In this document: in pieces, positions 24,749-33,605 of the stretch
How the letters are laid out: each line of letters starts with the position of its first letter
Position numbering within the stretch: position 1 is the first letter of the stretch
DNA from: JACMNW01 sp031406155
Lineage (GTDB): Bacteria > Pseudomonadota > Alphaproteobacteria > Rhodobacterales > Rhodobacteraceae
NCBI GenBank assembly: GCA_031406155.1
Contig: JANOGW010000077.1
Span: 1 to 64,000 of the forward strand
Direction: 5' to 3'
Length of the DNA stretch: 64,000 nt
The notes under the pieces: generated by a model
What the model was told of the DNA's origin: nothing
Database searches by the model: none
What the model saw: only the letters and a program-made list of their open reading frames with translations
Position numbers and translations under genes: made by a program

Positions 24749-26002
24749 ATGACCACAAAAACCCTGCGTATGGCCTTTCTGACCAGCACCCTGCTGGCCG
24801 GGATGGCGCATGCCCAAGACGTGACGCTGACCATCGAGTCTTGGCGCAATGACGATCTTGCGATCTGGCAAGACACGATCATTCCGGCGTTTGAGGCCGC
24901 CAATCCCGGCATCAAGGTGGTATTTTCGCCCTCGGCACCTGCTGAATACAATGCTGTGCTGAACTCCAAGCTTGATGCTGGATCAGCGGGCGATCTGATC
25001 ACCTGCCGTCCGTTTGATGCCTCGCTGGAACTCTATACCAAGGGGCATCTGGCCGACCTGACCCCGCTTGCCGCGATGGCCAATTTCTCGCCGGTGGCGA
25101 AATCGGCCTGGCAGACGGATGATGCCGCGGCGACCTTCTGCGTGCCGATGGCATCGGTGATCCACGGCTTCATCTACAACAAGGACGCCTTCGATGCCTT
25201 GGGTATCGCCGTGCCGACCACCGAGGCCGAACTCTTCGCAGCGCTCGACGCGATCAAGGCCGATGGCACCTATATCCCGATGGCGATGGGTACCAATGAC
25301 CAGTGGGAAGCCGCCACCATGGGCTACAACAACATCGGCCCGAACTACTGGAAGGGTGAAGAGGGGCGCCTTGCACTGATCAAGGGCGACCAGAAGCTGA
25401 CCGATCCGCAATGGGTTGCCCCCTATGCGACGCTGGCCAAATGGAAGGATTATCTGGGTGACGGGTATGAGGCGCAGACCTATCCCGACAGCCAGAACCT
25501 GTTCACCCTAGGCCGGGCCGCGGTCTATCCCGCCGGATCGTGGGAAATCTCTGGCTTCAACACGCAGGCCACGTTCAAGATGGGCGCCTTCCCGCCACCG
25601 GTACAAGCTGCGGGGGATACCTGCTATATCTCGGATCACACCGATATTGCGCTGGGTATGAACGCGAAATCGGCGCATCCCGAAGAAACCAAAACCTTCC
25701 TCGAATGGGTCGGGTCGGCGGAATTTGCGACGCTTTACGCCAACGCCCTGCCCGGCTTCTTCTCGCTGAATTCAGCCCCGGTCGCGATGGAAGACCCGCT
25801 GGCACAGGAATTCGTGTCGTGGCGTGACAAGTGCCAATCCTCGATCCGGTCAACCTACCAGATCCTGTCGCGCGGCACGCCGAACCTGGAAACCGAAACC
25901 TGGAATGCGAGCGTGGCCGCCATCAAGGGCACCGAAACGCCCGAGGCTTTGGGGGCCAAGCTGCAGACCGGACTTGCCTCTTGGTACGAGCCGCAAAAGT
26001 AA
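24749..26002 (+). CDS. Sugar ABC transporter substrate-binding protein
   Basis: About 417 residues from ATG 24749, with GAGGGAG before it. A Sec signal peptide (RMAFLTSTLLAGMAHAQD) precedes a family 1 solute-binding fold beginning VTLTIESWRNDDLAIWQDT. Family 1 proteins carry mono- or oligosaccharides. The nag genes next to it point to GlcNAc, chitobiose or a muropeptide-derived sugar. A hairpin lies directly after its stop. Confidence 0.87.
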   Translation: MTTKTLRMAFLTSTLLAGMAHAQDVTLTIESWRNDDLAIWQDTIIPAFEAANPGIKVVFSPSAPAEYNAVLNSKLDAGSAGDLITCRPFDASLELYTKGHLADLTPLAAMANFSPVAKSAWQTDDAAATFCVPMASVIHGFIYNKDAFDALGIAVPTTEAELFAALDAIKADGTYIPMAMGTNDQWEAATMGYNNIGPNYWKGEEGRLALIKGDQKLTDPQWVAPYATLAKWKDYLGDGYEAQTYPDSQNLFTLGRAAVYPAGSWEISGFNTQATFKMGAFPPPVQAAGDTCYISDHTDIALGMNAKSAHPEETKTFLEWVGSAEFATLYANALPGFFSLNSAPVAMEDPLAQEFVSWRDKCQSSIRSTYQILSRGTPNLETETWNASVAAIKGTETPEALGAKLQTGLASWYEPQK

Positions 26003-26009
26003 TGCAACC

Positions 26010-26033
26010 GGCGGCTCCGGCATCGGGGCCGCC
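26010..26033 (+). other. Hairpin between binding-protein and permease genes
   Basis: The stem GGCGGCTCC (26010-26018) pairs with GGGGCCGCC (26025-26033), with one G-U pair and a six-base loop. It follows the binding-protein stop by eight bases and has no T-run. Such stems usually stabilise the upstream message so that the binding protein is made in excess over the membrane subunits. Confidence 0.5.
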
Positions 26034-26060
26034 ACCCCCTTCCCCCATCGGAGGTTCCCC

Positions 26061-26975
26061 ATGTCCGGCAGGCCGTTCCGCTGGCATATCCCGGTATTTC
26101 TGGCGCCCGCTGTGCTGGTCTATACCGCGATCATGATCATCCCGCTGTTCGGCACGCTGAACCTGTCGCTGTATAACATCGACGGTGATAACCGAATCTT
26201 CGTAGGCCTTGCCAATTTCGCCACCCTGTTTGGTGACCCGAACTGGTCGGAAACCTTCTGGAACGCCCTTGGCAACAACGCTTGGTTCTTCGTCGTCCAC
26301 ATGGCTGTGCAAAACCCGATCGGCGTTCTGCTGGCCGCGTTACTCTCCAGCCCCCGCCTCAGGATGGCTGCGTTTTACCGCACCGCGATCTTCATTCCGA
26401 CCATCCTCAGCTTTGTGATCGTGGGCTTCGTGTGGAAGCTGATCCTGTCGCCGATCTGGGGCATCGCCCCCGGCATGCTGGATTGGGTTGGGCTCAAATG
26501 GCTGTACCTGCCCTGGCTTGGCAAAGAGGAATACGCATTAACCACCCTCGCCCTCGTGTCAGTCTGGCAATTCGTCGGCATCCCGATGATGCTGATCTAC
26601 GCGGCCCTGCTGAACATCCCCGATGAGGTGCTGGAGGCCGCCGAGATGGACGGCGTGTCCGGCGCCAGCCAGTTCTGGAAGATCAAACTGCCGCTGATCC
26701 TGCCCTCCATCGGCATCATTTCTATCCTGACATTCGTGGGCAATTTCAACGCGTTCGACCTGATCTATGTGGCACAAGGCGCGCTTGCAGGCCCCGACTA
26801 TGCCACCGACATCCTGGGCACGTTCCTCTATCGCACCTTCTTTGGCTTTCAGTTGCAACTGGGCGACCCGCATATGGGGGCGACGATTGCGACCGCCATG
26901 TTCGCCATCATCCTTGCAGGCGTCTGCGTCTATCTGTTCGCCATCCAGACGCGCCTGCGTCGGTATCAGTTCTAG
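26061..26975 (+). CDS. Sugar ABC transporter permease 1 (MalF/UgpA type)
   Basis: About 304 residues from ATG 26061, with GGAGG upstream. Six predicted spans; the first is IPVFLAPAVLVYTAIMII. The EAA loop is LEAAEMDGVSGASQFWKIKLP, with its invariant Gly. It forms the channel with the next gene. The upstream in-frame extension overlaps the binding-protein gene and is not used. Confidence 0.89.
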   Translation: MSGRPFRWHIPVFLAPAVLVYTAIMIIPLFGTLNLSLYNIDGDNRIFVGLANFATLFGDPNWSETFWNALGNNAWFFVVHMAVQNPIGVLLAALLSSPRLRMAAFYRTAIFIPTILSFVIVGFVWKLILSPIWGIAPGMLDWVGLKWLYLPWLGKEEYALTTLALVSVWQFVGIPMMLIYAALLNIPDEVLEAAEMDGVSGASQFWKIKLPLILPSIGIISILTFVGNFNAFDLIYVAQGALAGPDYATDILGTFLYRTFFGFQLQLGDPHMGATIATAMFAIILAGVCVYLFAIQTRLRRYQF

Positions 26976-26985
26976 GGCGCGCGCA

Positions 26986-27822
26986 ATGGCAACCCGCACC
27001 CCCATCGCCCGCTCCATCGCCGCCCATAGCGTTCTGATCGCCTACACGCTGATCTCGCTGTTCCCGGTTTTCGTGATCGTGATCAACAGCTTCAAATCCC
27101 GCAAGGCGATCTTTGGCGATCCGCTGGCCCTGCCCACGCCTGCCACCTTCGATCTGATCGGCTATGAAACCGTGCTGAAACAGGGCGACTTCTTTCAGTA
27201 TTTCCTGAATTCGATGACGGTCACGGTGGGCAGCCTGTTTTTCGTGCTGCTGTTCGGCGCGATGGCCGCTTTCGCGCTCAGCGAATATCGCTTTCGCGGC
27301 AATACGCTGACCGGACTATATCTGGCGCTTGGCATCATGATCCCGATCCGGCTGGGCACGGTTGCGATCCTGCAACTTATGGTGGCTGGCGGCCTTGTGA
27401 ACACCCGTACAGCGCTGGTGCTGGTTTACACCGCGCAGGGGCTGCCGCTGGCGATCTTCATCCTTGCGGAGTTCATGAAGCAGGTTTCGGATGATCTGAA
27501 AAACGCAGGCCGCATCGATGGGCTGTCCGAATACCGCATCTTCTTCACGCTGGTTCTGCCGCTGATCCGCCCGGCAATGGCGACGGTCGCCGTCTTCACC
27601 ATGATCCCGATCTGGAACGATTTGTGGTTCCCGCTGATCCTTGCCCCGGCGGAGGAGGTGAAAACCATCACCCTTGGCAGCCAGATCTTTATCGGCCAGT
27701 TCGTCACCAACTGGAATGCGGTGCTGTCCGCCCTCAGCCTCGCCATCTTGCCGGTGCTGGTGCTGTATCTCATCTTCTCGCGCCAGTTGATCCGCGGGAT
27801 AACGGCGGGGGCGGTCAAATGA
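26986..27822 (+). CDS. Sugar ABC transporter permease 2 (MalG/UgpE type)
   Basis: About 278 residues from ATG 26986, eleven bases after the first permease stop. Six spans, with the family N-terminal segment LISLFPVFVIVINSFKSRK. The EAA loop is KNAGRIDGLSEYRIFFTLVLP. It overlaps the following dehydrogenase gene (ATGA). Confidence 0.89.
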   Translation: MATRTPIARSIAAHSVLIAYTLISLFPVFVIVINSFKSRKAIFGDPLALPTPATFDLIGYETVLKQGDFFQYFLNSMTVTVGSLFFVLLFGAMAAFALSEYRFRGNTLTGLYLALGIMIPIRLGTVAILQLMVAGGLVNTRTALVLVYTAQGLPLAIFILAEFMKQVSDDLKNAGRIDGLSEYRIFFTLVLPLIRPAMATVAVFTMIPIWNDLWFPLILAPAEEVKTITLGSQIFIGQFVTNWNAVLSALSLAILPVLVLYLIFSRQLIRGITAGAVK

Positions 27823-28841
27823 TCAGGGTTCTGGTGGCGGGTCTGGGCAACATGGGGCGCAGTCATGCGCTGGCCTATCATCACAATCCCGATTTTGAGA
27901 TTGTGGGAATGGTCAACCGATCCGCGCCCGATCTGCCGCCCGAGTTGCAGGGATATCCGGTGACCACCGACTACCACGAGGCGCTGGCCCGGCTGAAACC
28001 CGATCTGGTGTGCATCGCCACCTATTCCGACAGCCACGCCGATTACGCCTGTGCGGCGATGCAGGCTGGGGCGGATGTGTTCGTAGAAAAGCCGCTGGCG
28101 ACCACAACCGCCGATGCGCGCCGCGTGCAGGCCAAGGCGAAAGAAACCGGCAGGCGCGTTGTGGTGGGCTATATCCTGCGCCATCACCCAAGCTGGATCA
28201 GGCTGATCGCCGAGGCACGCGCTTTGGGTGGCCCATATGTGTTCCGCCTGAACCTGAACCAGCAGTCGTCAGGCCCGACGTGGGAGGTGCACAAGGCACT
28301 GATGCAGACCACCCCGCCGATCGTCGATTGCGGCGTGCATTATGTCGATGTGATGTGCCAGATCACCGACGCAAGACCCGTGGAGGTGCGCGGCATGGGC
28401 CTGCGGCTCAGCCCCGAGATTGCATCCGATATGTACAATTACGGCCATTTTCAGGTGCTGTTCGACGATGGCTCGCTAGGCTGGTATGAAGCGGGCTGGG
28501 GCCCGATGATGTCGGACACCGCGTTTTTCGTCAAGGACGTCATCAGCCCGAATGGTGCCGTTTCCATCCGCATGCCGGACAACGCGCGGTCGGATGACAT
28601 TGATACCCATACCAAAACCTCACTGCTCAGGGTGCACAAGGTGGCCAGCGGCGATACCGATATCTCGATGGCCGACGAGCCCGGCCATCAACAACTCTGC
28701 GACCGTGAACAAGCCTTCGTCGCCCGCGCCATCCATGAGCGGATGGATCTGACCCGCCATATCGAAGACGCCGTTCAGTCGCTCGCCATTTGCCTTGCAG
28801 CGGATGAAAGTGTGCGGTCCGGCTGTCCCGTCAAACTGTAG
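27819..28841 (+). CDS. Gfo/Idh/MocA-family NAD(P)-dependent oxidoreductase
   Basis: About 340 residues from ATG 27819. The N-terminal Rossmann motif is VLVAGLGNMGRSHALAYH and the family EKP motif appears in DVFVEKPLATTTADARR; the C-terminal alpha/beta domain begins near residue 125. These enzymes oxidise or reduce sugars, inositols or their phosphates, or open glycosides by redox chemistry. Its place between permease and ATPase genes shows that it acts on the imported sugar, perhaps a modified amino sugar before NagA/MurQ entry. Exact reaction unknown. Confidence 0.85.
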   Translation: MIRVLVAGLGNMGRSHALAYHHNPDFEIVGMVNRSAPDLPPELQGYPVTTDYHEALARLKPDLVCIATYSDSHADYACAAMQAGADVFVEKPLATTTADARRVQAKAKETGRRVVVGYILRHHPSWIRLIAEARALGGPYVFRLNLNQQSSGPTWEVHKALMQTTPPIVDCGVHYVDVMCQITDARPVEVRGMGLRLSPEIASDMYNYGHFQVLFDDGSLGWYEAGWGPMMSDTAFFVKDVISPNGAVSIRMPDNARSDDIDTHTKTSLLRVHKVASGDTDISMADEPGHQQLCDREQAFVARAIHERMDLTRHIEDAVQSLAICLAADESVRSGCPVKL

Positions 28842-28850
28842 GAGGTTGTT

Positions 28851-29846
28851 ATGGGCGCACTAGAGCTGAAATCCGTGAGCAAGTCCTTTGGAGCCACCGA
28901 TGTTATCAAAGGTGTGAACCTGCAGGTGAACGACGGCGAATTCTGCGTCTTTGTCGGGCCATCAGGCTGTGGAAAATCCACCTTGCTCAGGATGATCGCA
29001 GGGCTGGAAGATTGCACCTCGGGCGATGTGATGATCGATGGAAAACGGGTGAACGACGTGGCCCCGGCCAAGCGTGAACTGGCGATGGTGTTCCAGTCCT
29101 ACGCGCTTTACCCGCATCTGACGGTGCGCGACAACATGGGGTTGGCGTTGAAACAGGCGGGGTTTTCGAAATCCGATATCGGCCGCGCGACCGACCGCGC
29201 CGCAGGTTTGCTGGCGCTTGAGCCGCTGCTGGAACGCCGTCCGTCCGAACTGTCAGGCGGCCAGCGCCAGCGCGTAGCCATCGGTCGCGCCATCGTGCGC
29301 ACGCCGAAGCTGTTCCTGTTCGACGAACCGCTGTCCAACCTTGATGCCGCGCTGCGGGTGGCAACGCGGATCGAGATTGCCCGCCTGCACCGCGAACTTG
29401 GCGCTACAATGATCTACGTGACCCATGATCAGGTCGAGGCGATGACGCTGGCCGACCGGATCGTAGTGCTCCGGGCGGGGCGTATCGAACAGATCGGCAC
29501 GCCCATGGATCTGTACAACAATCCCGCCAACGTGTTTGTCGCCGGTTTCATCGGCTCGCCGCAGATGAATTTTCTGACAGCGGGGGCGCTGGGAATGCGG
29601 TCCGAAACGATGGGGGTGCGCCCCGAACATATCGCAATCTCACGCACGTCGGGCCAGATGCCGGGAACCGTGTCGCACGTCGAAAAACTGGGCGGCGAGA
29701 CGCTGGTCTATGTCAATGTGCCGGGTCAGGGTCTGCTGACGATCCGGCTTTTTGGCGAGCATGATTTTAGTGTCGATGAAACCGTGCAACTGACGCCCGA
29801 TGCCAGCCGCGCCTTTCACTTCAACGCGGCGGGTTTGCGCCTGTGA
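28851..29846 (+). CDS. Sugar ABC transporter ATP-binding protein (UgpC/MsmK type)
   Basis: 331 residues. Walker A GPSGCGKSTLLRMIAG, signature LSGGQRQRVAIGRAI, Walker B LFLFDEPLSNLDA, H-loop YVTHDQVEAMTL, then a C-terminal TOBE/MalK regulatory region from about residue 235. It powers the importer encoded just upstream. Last gene of the plus-strand operon; it converges on the E1-like gene with only 26 bases between stops. Confidence 0.9.
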   Translation: MGALELKSVSKSFGATDVIKGVNLQVNDGEFCVFVGPSGCGKSTLLRMIAGLEDCTSGDVMIDGKRVNDVAPAKRELAMVFQSYALYPHLTVRDNMGLALKQAGFSKSDIGRATDRAAGLLALEPLLERRPSELSGGQRQRVAIGRAIVRTPKLFLFDEPLSNLDAALRVATRIEIARLHRELGATMIYVTHDQVEAMTLADRIVVLRAGRIEQIGTPMDLYNNPANVFVAGFIGSPQMNFLTAGALGMRSETMGVRPEHIAISRTSGQMPGTVSHVEKLGGETLVYVNVPGQGLLTIRLFGEHDFSVDETVQLTPDASRAFHFNAAGLRL

Positions 29847-29872
29847 TCCGCTAACCCGCGGGGTCCGTCATG

Positions 29873-32290
29873 TCATGACACGGCCTTTGCAACAACCGGC
29901 CAAGGCAACCTGATCGGTCTGCCCGCAATCAACCCCTGTGCTGCACGCACGATGCCATGCGCGTCGATCCCGAAATGGCGATACAGATCGGCAATGGTTC
30001 CGGTCTGGCCGAAATGTTCAACCCCAAGCGACCGCGTGCGATGCCCGTGCACCGAGCCCAGCCAACCCAGCGTGGCCGGATGCCCGTCGATCACCGTGAT
30101 CAGCGCGGCATTTTTCGGCACCGCATCCAGAAGCCGCTCGACATGCGACCGCGCGCTGGCTACCCCGCGCTCGCGTGCACGATGCGCCGCTGTCCATCCG
30201 GCGTTCAGCCGATCCGCCGACGTGATCGCAAGCAGCCCGACATCACGGCGATCCTCGCTCATCATGCCGACGGCGGCGATCGCCTCGGGGGCAACGGCAC
30301 CCATATAGGCGACCACAATCTCGGCATTCGGCCCCGGCGGGCGCATCCAGTAGCCGCCGTCGACGATGTCGCGCTGAAGATCGGCTGTCATGTCGCGCAG
30401 GGGCTGGTCAAGCGGGCGCGTGGACAGGCGCAGATAGACCGATCCACCGGTTTCATCGCGCAGCCATGTCCGTTCATCGGCGCGGCCTTCGCCCTGCCGC
30501 TGGATATAGGAAAAGGCGAAATGCAGGATGACCGACAACTCGTCAAGAAACGCCGGTTCGAACGCGGCAAGGCCGTCTTGCGCCATGCCGATCAGCGGCG
30601 TTCCGATCGACTGATGCGCGCCCCCTTCGGGGGCAAGCGTCACGCCCGACGGCGTGGCCACCAGAATGAAGCGAGCGTCCTGATAACAGGCATAGTTTAA
30701 CTGATCCGCGCCGCGATAGATGAACGGATCATAGACGGTGCCGATCGGCAAAAGCCGCTCGCCGTTGATCGTATGCGACAGGCCCAACGCCGACAGCAGC
30801 AGGAACAGATTGGATTCCGCAATGCCAAGTTCGATATGCTGACCCTTTGGCGAAAATTCCCAAGTGAAGGTTGACGCAATATGTTCGGTCTGGAACGTGT
30901 CGGCCATTTCCTTGCGCGCGAACAGCCCGCGCCGGTTGACCCATGGGCCAAGATTGGTTGAAACCGTCACATCCGGCGCGGTCGTCACGATGCGGCGGGC
31001 AAGAGGGCTGTCCTCGCGCGCGATTTCGTGCAGGATCTGGCCGAACCCCATCTGTGTAGAGATCGGCTTGCCGCGACTTTCGATTGCGGGCAGCCGGGGG
31101 GGCACGGGCACGGCGGGGGCGGTCAGACGCCGTGCCCCGGTAGCAAAAAAGGCAGCACGGCGCACGGCACCCTGCAGCCCTTCCGGGTTTGCGGCACCTT
31201 CCCATTGGTCCCATTCATGGCCGACGCGAACACCCATAGCGGCACGGAAACCATCCATCTGGGCCGGCGTCATCAGCCCCGCGTGATTGTCCTTGTGCCC
31301 AGCCAGCGGCAGGCCGTAGCCCTTTATGGTGTAACACAAAAACAGCGTGGGCCGGTCATGGCTGCGCGCCGCTTCGAACGCGTCCAGCAGGGATGGCAGA
31401 TCGTGGCCGCCTAGGTTTGTCATCAACCGGGCCAGTTCTGCATCGCTGCGCCGGTCCAGAAGTGCGCTCACCGGCCCCTGATCACCCAGTTCCACCAGCA
31501 GTCGCGCGCGCCAAGCAGCCCCGCCCTGAAAGGTCAACGCCGCGTAAAGCTGGTTCGGACAAGCCTCGATCCAGGTGCGCAATGCCGAACCACCAGGTTC
31601 GGCAAAGGCCGCGCTTTGCAGTGAACCGTGGCGCAAGATCACCACATCCCAGCCAAAATTGCGGAACATCTGTTCGAATTTTGCCCAAAGACCCTCGCGG
31701 ATCACCGCATCAAGCGATTGGCGGTTGTAATCCACCACCCACCAGCAATTCCGCAAGCCCTGCTTCCATCCTTCCAGCAGGGCCTCGTAGATATTGCCCT
31801 CGTCCATTTCGGCGTCACCGACCAACGCCACCATCCGCCCCTCAGGCCGCCCCGTCCGCCAGCCTTTTGCGGTCACGTAATCCTGAACCAGTGCGGAAAA
31901 CAGCGTCTGTGCGACACCCAAGCCCACCGACCCGGTTGAAAAATCGACATCATCGCCGTCCTTGGTGCGTGACGGATAGCTTTGCGCGCCGCCAAAGGCC
32001 CGGAATCGTTGCAACGCGTCGCGCGACTGCCGACCGGCAAGATACTGCATCGCGTGAAACACCGGAGCGGCGTGGGGTTTGACGGCCACGCGGTCTTCGG
32101 GGCGCAGGGCATGGAAGTAAAGCGCCGTCATGATCGTGGTCATCGAGGCACAAGACGCCTGATGCCCGCCGACTTTTACATCTCCGTCCGATGCGGCACG
32201 AACATGATTGGCGTGATGGATGGTCCACGCCGAAAGCCAAAGGATGCGGCGTTCCAGTTCGGACAGCGTTTCGATATCTTCGGCTGGCAT
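29873..32290 (-). CDS. Pyruvate dehydrogenase E1-like / transketolase-family ThDP enzyme
   Basis: About 805 residues from ATG 32290 (AAGGA nine bases upstream; an in-frame ATG at 32308 is possible). This is the single-chain, homodimeric alpha-keto acid dehydrogenase E1 layout. The ThDP/Mg motif is GDAEMDEGNIYEALLEGWK...NRQ, then a pyrimidine-binding domain with HIELGIAESNLFLLLSALG, and a transketolase C-terminal domain. It is shorter than E. coli AceE (about 887) and has no E2 or E3 gene beside it, so whether it works in a dehydrogenase complex or as a keto-acid decarboxylase/transketolase is open. Confidence 0.82.
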   Translation of the reverse strand: MPAEDIETLSELERRILWLSAWTIHHANHVRAASDGDVKVGGHQASCASMTTIMTALYFHALRPEDRVAVKPHAAPVFHAMQYLAGRQSRDALQRFRAFGGAQSYPSRTKDGDDVDFSTGSVGLGVAQTLFSALVQDYVTAKGWRTGRPEGRMVALVGDAEMDEGNIYEALLEGWKQGLRNCWWVVDYNRQSLDAVIREGLWAKFEQMFRNFGWDVVILRHGSLQSAAFAEPGGSALRTWIEACPNQLYAALTFQGGAAWRARLLVELGDQGPVSALLDRRSDAELARLMTNLGGHDLPSLLDAFEAARSHDRPTLFLCYTIKGYGLPLAGHKDNHAGLMTPAQMDGFRAAMGVRVGHEWDQWEGAANPEGLQGAVRRAAFFATGARRLTAPAVPVPPRLPAIESRGKPISTQMGFGQILHEIAREDSPLARRIVTTAPDVTVSTNLGPWVNRRGLFARKEMADTFQTEHIASTFTWEFSPKGQHIELGIAESNLFLLLSALGLSHTINGERLLPIGTVYDPFIYRGADQLNYACYQDARFILVATPSGVTLAPEGGAHQSIGTPLIGMAQDGLAAFEPAFLDELSVILHFAFSYIQRQGEGRADERTWLRDETGGSVYLRLSTRPLDQPLRDMTADLQRDIVDGGYWMRPPGPNAEIVVAYMGAVAPEAIAAVGMMSEDRRDVGLLAITSADRLNAGWTAAHRARERGVASARSHVERLLDAVPKNAALITVIDGHPATLGWLGSVHGHRTRSLGVEHFGQTGTIADLYRHFGIDAHGIVRAAQGLIAGRPIRLPWPVVAKAVS

Positions 32291-32371
32291 CCGGAACGGT
32301 CCTTGCATCAGAGTTGGTCAGGGCAACGCACATCTTCGCAGTCATCCGCAACCGCAACCGCCACAGGCAAT

Positions 32372-32397
32372 GGGCGGCGGCGAAACCGCCACCGCCC
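32372..32397 (-). terminator. Strong GC hairpin after the DUF1097 gene
   Basis: The 11-base stem (32372-32382 with 32387-32397, one G-U pair, four-base loop) lies between the DUF1097 stop and the start of the E1-like gene. There is no T-run, so it could be a factor-assisted terminator or a 3'-end stabiliser for the long monooxygenase transcript. The rest of the 154-base gap shows nothing else. Confidence 0.45.
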
Positions 32398-32444
32398 GCA
32401 TTCAATCCGCCACAGGCCTTGTGTCAACTGACACCGTGCCGGGA

Positions 32445-32954
32445 TCAGGCCGTCGTCTTATCCGCCGATTTCAGCATCCCGGCAAATTTCTCCGATACGA
32501 GACCGAACAGCCCGCCAATGACCATCGATACAGCCACACAAATCAGTGGGTTGGCAAGGTTGATATCGGTCAGCGACGCCCCCGACAGCAGCCCGTATCC
32601 GGCAGTCGAGGCATAGCCGTAGACCGTCGCGGGGATCACGCTGAACGCCTCGATCTTCGCCCCCAGCACAAGAATGCCGGCCGTGATCCCGACCACGATG
32701 GATGGCCATAACGGACCAGGCAGCCCGGTATTGACCTGCGTGATCAGCAACAGCGCGATGAACGCCATGACCACGCCCCACAGATTGGCAGCCACGGATT
32801 TGCGCAGGCCATCGCCGCCGCCCCCGCAGTGATAGAAGCTGGCCCAACCCAGAAAGGCGGCCCAGATCTGGATCGTCCCGATTGTCAGAAACAAGTACGT
32901 GGCAACGGCCCCAAGCAACCCGATGGAGACGGCCAATGCTGTTATAATATCCAC
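32445..32954 (-). CDS. DUF1097 family membrane protein
   Basis: About 169 residues from GTG 32954, which has AGGAGGG at ideal spacing; an ATG at 32993 has no such site. Four to five hydrophobic segments are visible (ALAVSIGLLGAVATYLFLTI, VVMAFIALLLITQ, IVVGITAGILVLGA, VSMVIGGLFGLVSE), as in DUF1097 proteins. Their function is not established; transport or a sensing role is possible. It is the last gene in the direction of the monooxygenase operon, 100 bases after the BLUF gene. Confidence 0.78.
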   Translation of the reverse strand: MDIITALAVSIGLLGAVATYLFLTIGTIQIWAAFLGWASFYHCGGGGDGLRKSVAANLWGVVMAFIALLLITQVNTGLPGPLWPSIVVGITAGILVLGAKIEAFSVIPATVYGYASTAGYGLLSGASLTDINLANPLICVAVSMVIGGLFGLVSEKFAGMLKSADKTTA

Positions 32955-33054
32955 TTTCGTTCCCTCCTGCCATTGACTGGCCGTTTTCGTCATTTACGCC
33001 GGTTCTTGTGTCGTGATCCCGGCGGCGCACCTGCTGGATCACAATCCCTTTGGC

Positions 33055-33543
33055 TTACGACCCGCGCCCGTAGCCGCGCGTCAGATCGCGCAGGCGGGTC
33101 AGGATCGCCTCTTGTTCCAGCGTCACTTTCCACGGCGCGCCCTGTGCCAGCCCGCCGGTCGTCGCAACCATCGGCATGTCAGGCTCGTGATGTTCGGCGA
33201 CCACCGCCATAGCCCATTTGCCGAACAGCCGCTTCTGCGCCGGCCCCGCCTCGTTCAAGCGCACGCCGTCATGCCGGGTGTCCGCCTTGATCCGGGCATA
33301 AAGCGCCTCGACCGCCGCTTGCGGGCCTTCCAGCACTTGGGCAAACCAGTCGTCATACAGCATCAGCGCACCGGTGATGCCCAGTTCGGCATTGGCAGAT
33401 CGCGCCTGTTTCAGGATCGCGGCCAGCCCGGCCTGATCCTTGCCACCGTCCGGCAGCAGACTGTGGCTGCGGTAAATCAGGCGGTAACAGGGGTCGGCTG
33501 CGGCCTCTGTCAGCGGCTCTTTCATCGTGGCGTCACTGCTCAT
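33055..33543 (-). CDS. BLUF-domain blue-light sensor protein
   Basis: 162 residues with GGAGGA before ATG 33543. The flavin-binding BLUF set is complete: Tyr24 in IYRS, Asn51 in NAELGITGAL, Gln69 in FAQVLEGP, Trp110 and Met112 in GKWAMAV. The Asn-Gln and Gln-Trp spacings (18 and 41) equal those of AppA (Asn45, Gln63, Trp104). The domain fills nearly the whole protein, so the output must come through a partner. It is cytoplasmic and probably binds FAD. It lies 62 bases after the alcohol dehydrogenase of the monooxygenase operon, with a hairpin between. Confidence 0.85.
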   Translation of the reverse strand: MSSDATMKEPLTEAAADPCYRLIYRSHSLLPDGGKDQAGLAAILKQARSANAELGITGALMLYDDWFAQVLEGPQAAVEALYARIKADTRHDGVRLNEAGPAQKRLFGKWAMAVVAEHHEPDMPMVATTGGLAQGAPWKVTLEQEAILTRLRDLTRGYGRGS

Positions 33544-33582
33544 GCAATCCTCCCCATGCGCATTTCTCGGTTGATTGAACCA

Positions 33583-33602
33583 GGCGCGGGCCAGCCCGCG
33601 CC
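33583..33602 (-). other. Hairpin between alcohol dehydrogenase and BLUF genes
   Basis: A perfect 9-base inverted repeat, GGCGCGGGC / GCCCGCGCC, is separated by two bases and lies immediately after the dehydrogenase stop. There is no T-run. It could partly separate expression of the BLUF/DUF1097 pair from the monooxygenase genes. Confidence 0.5.
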
Positions 33603-33605
33603 GGG

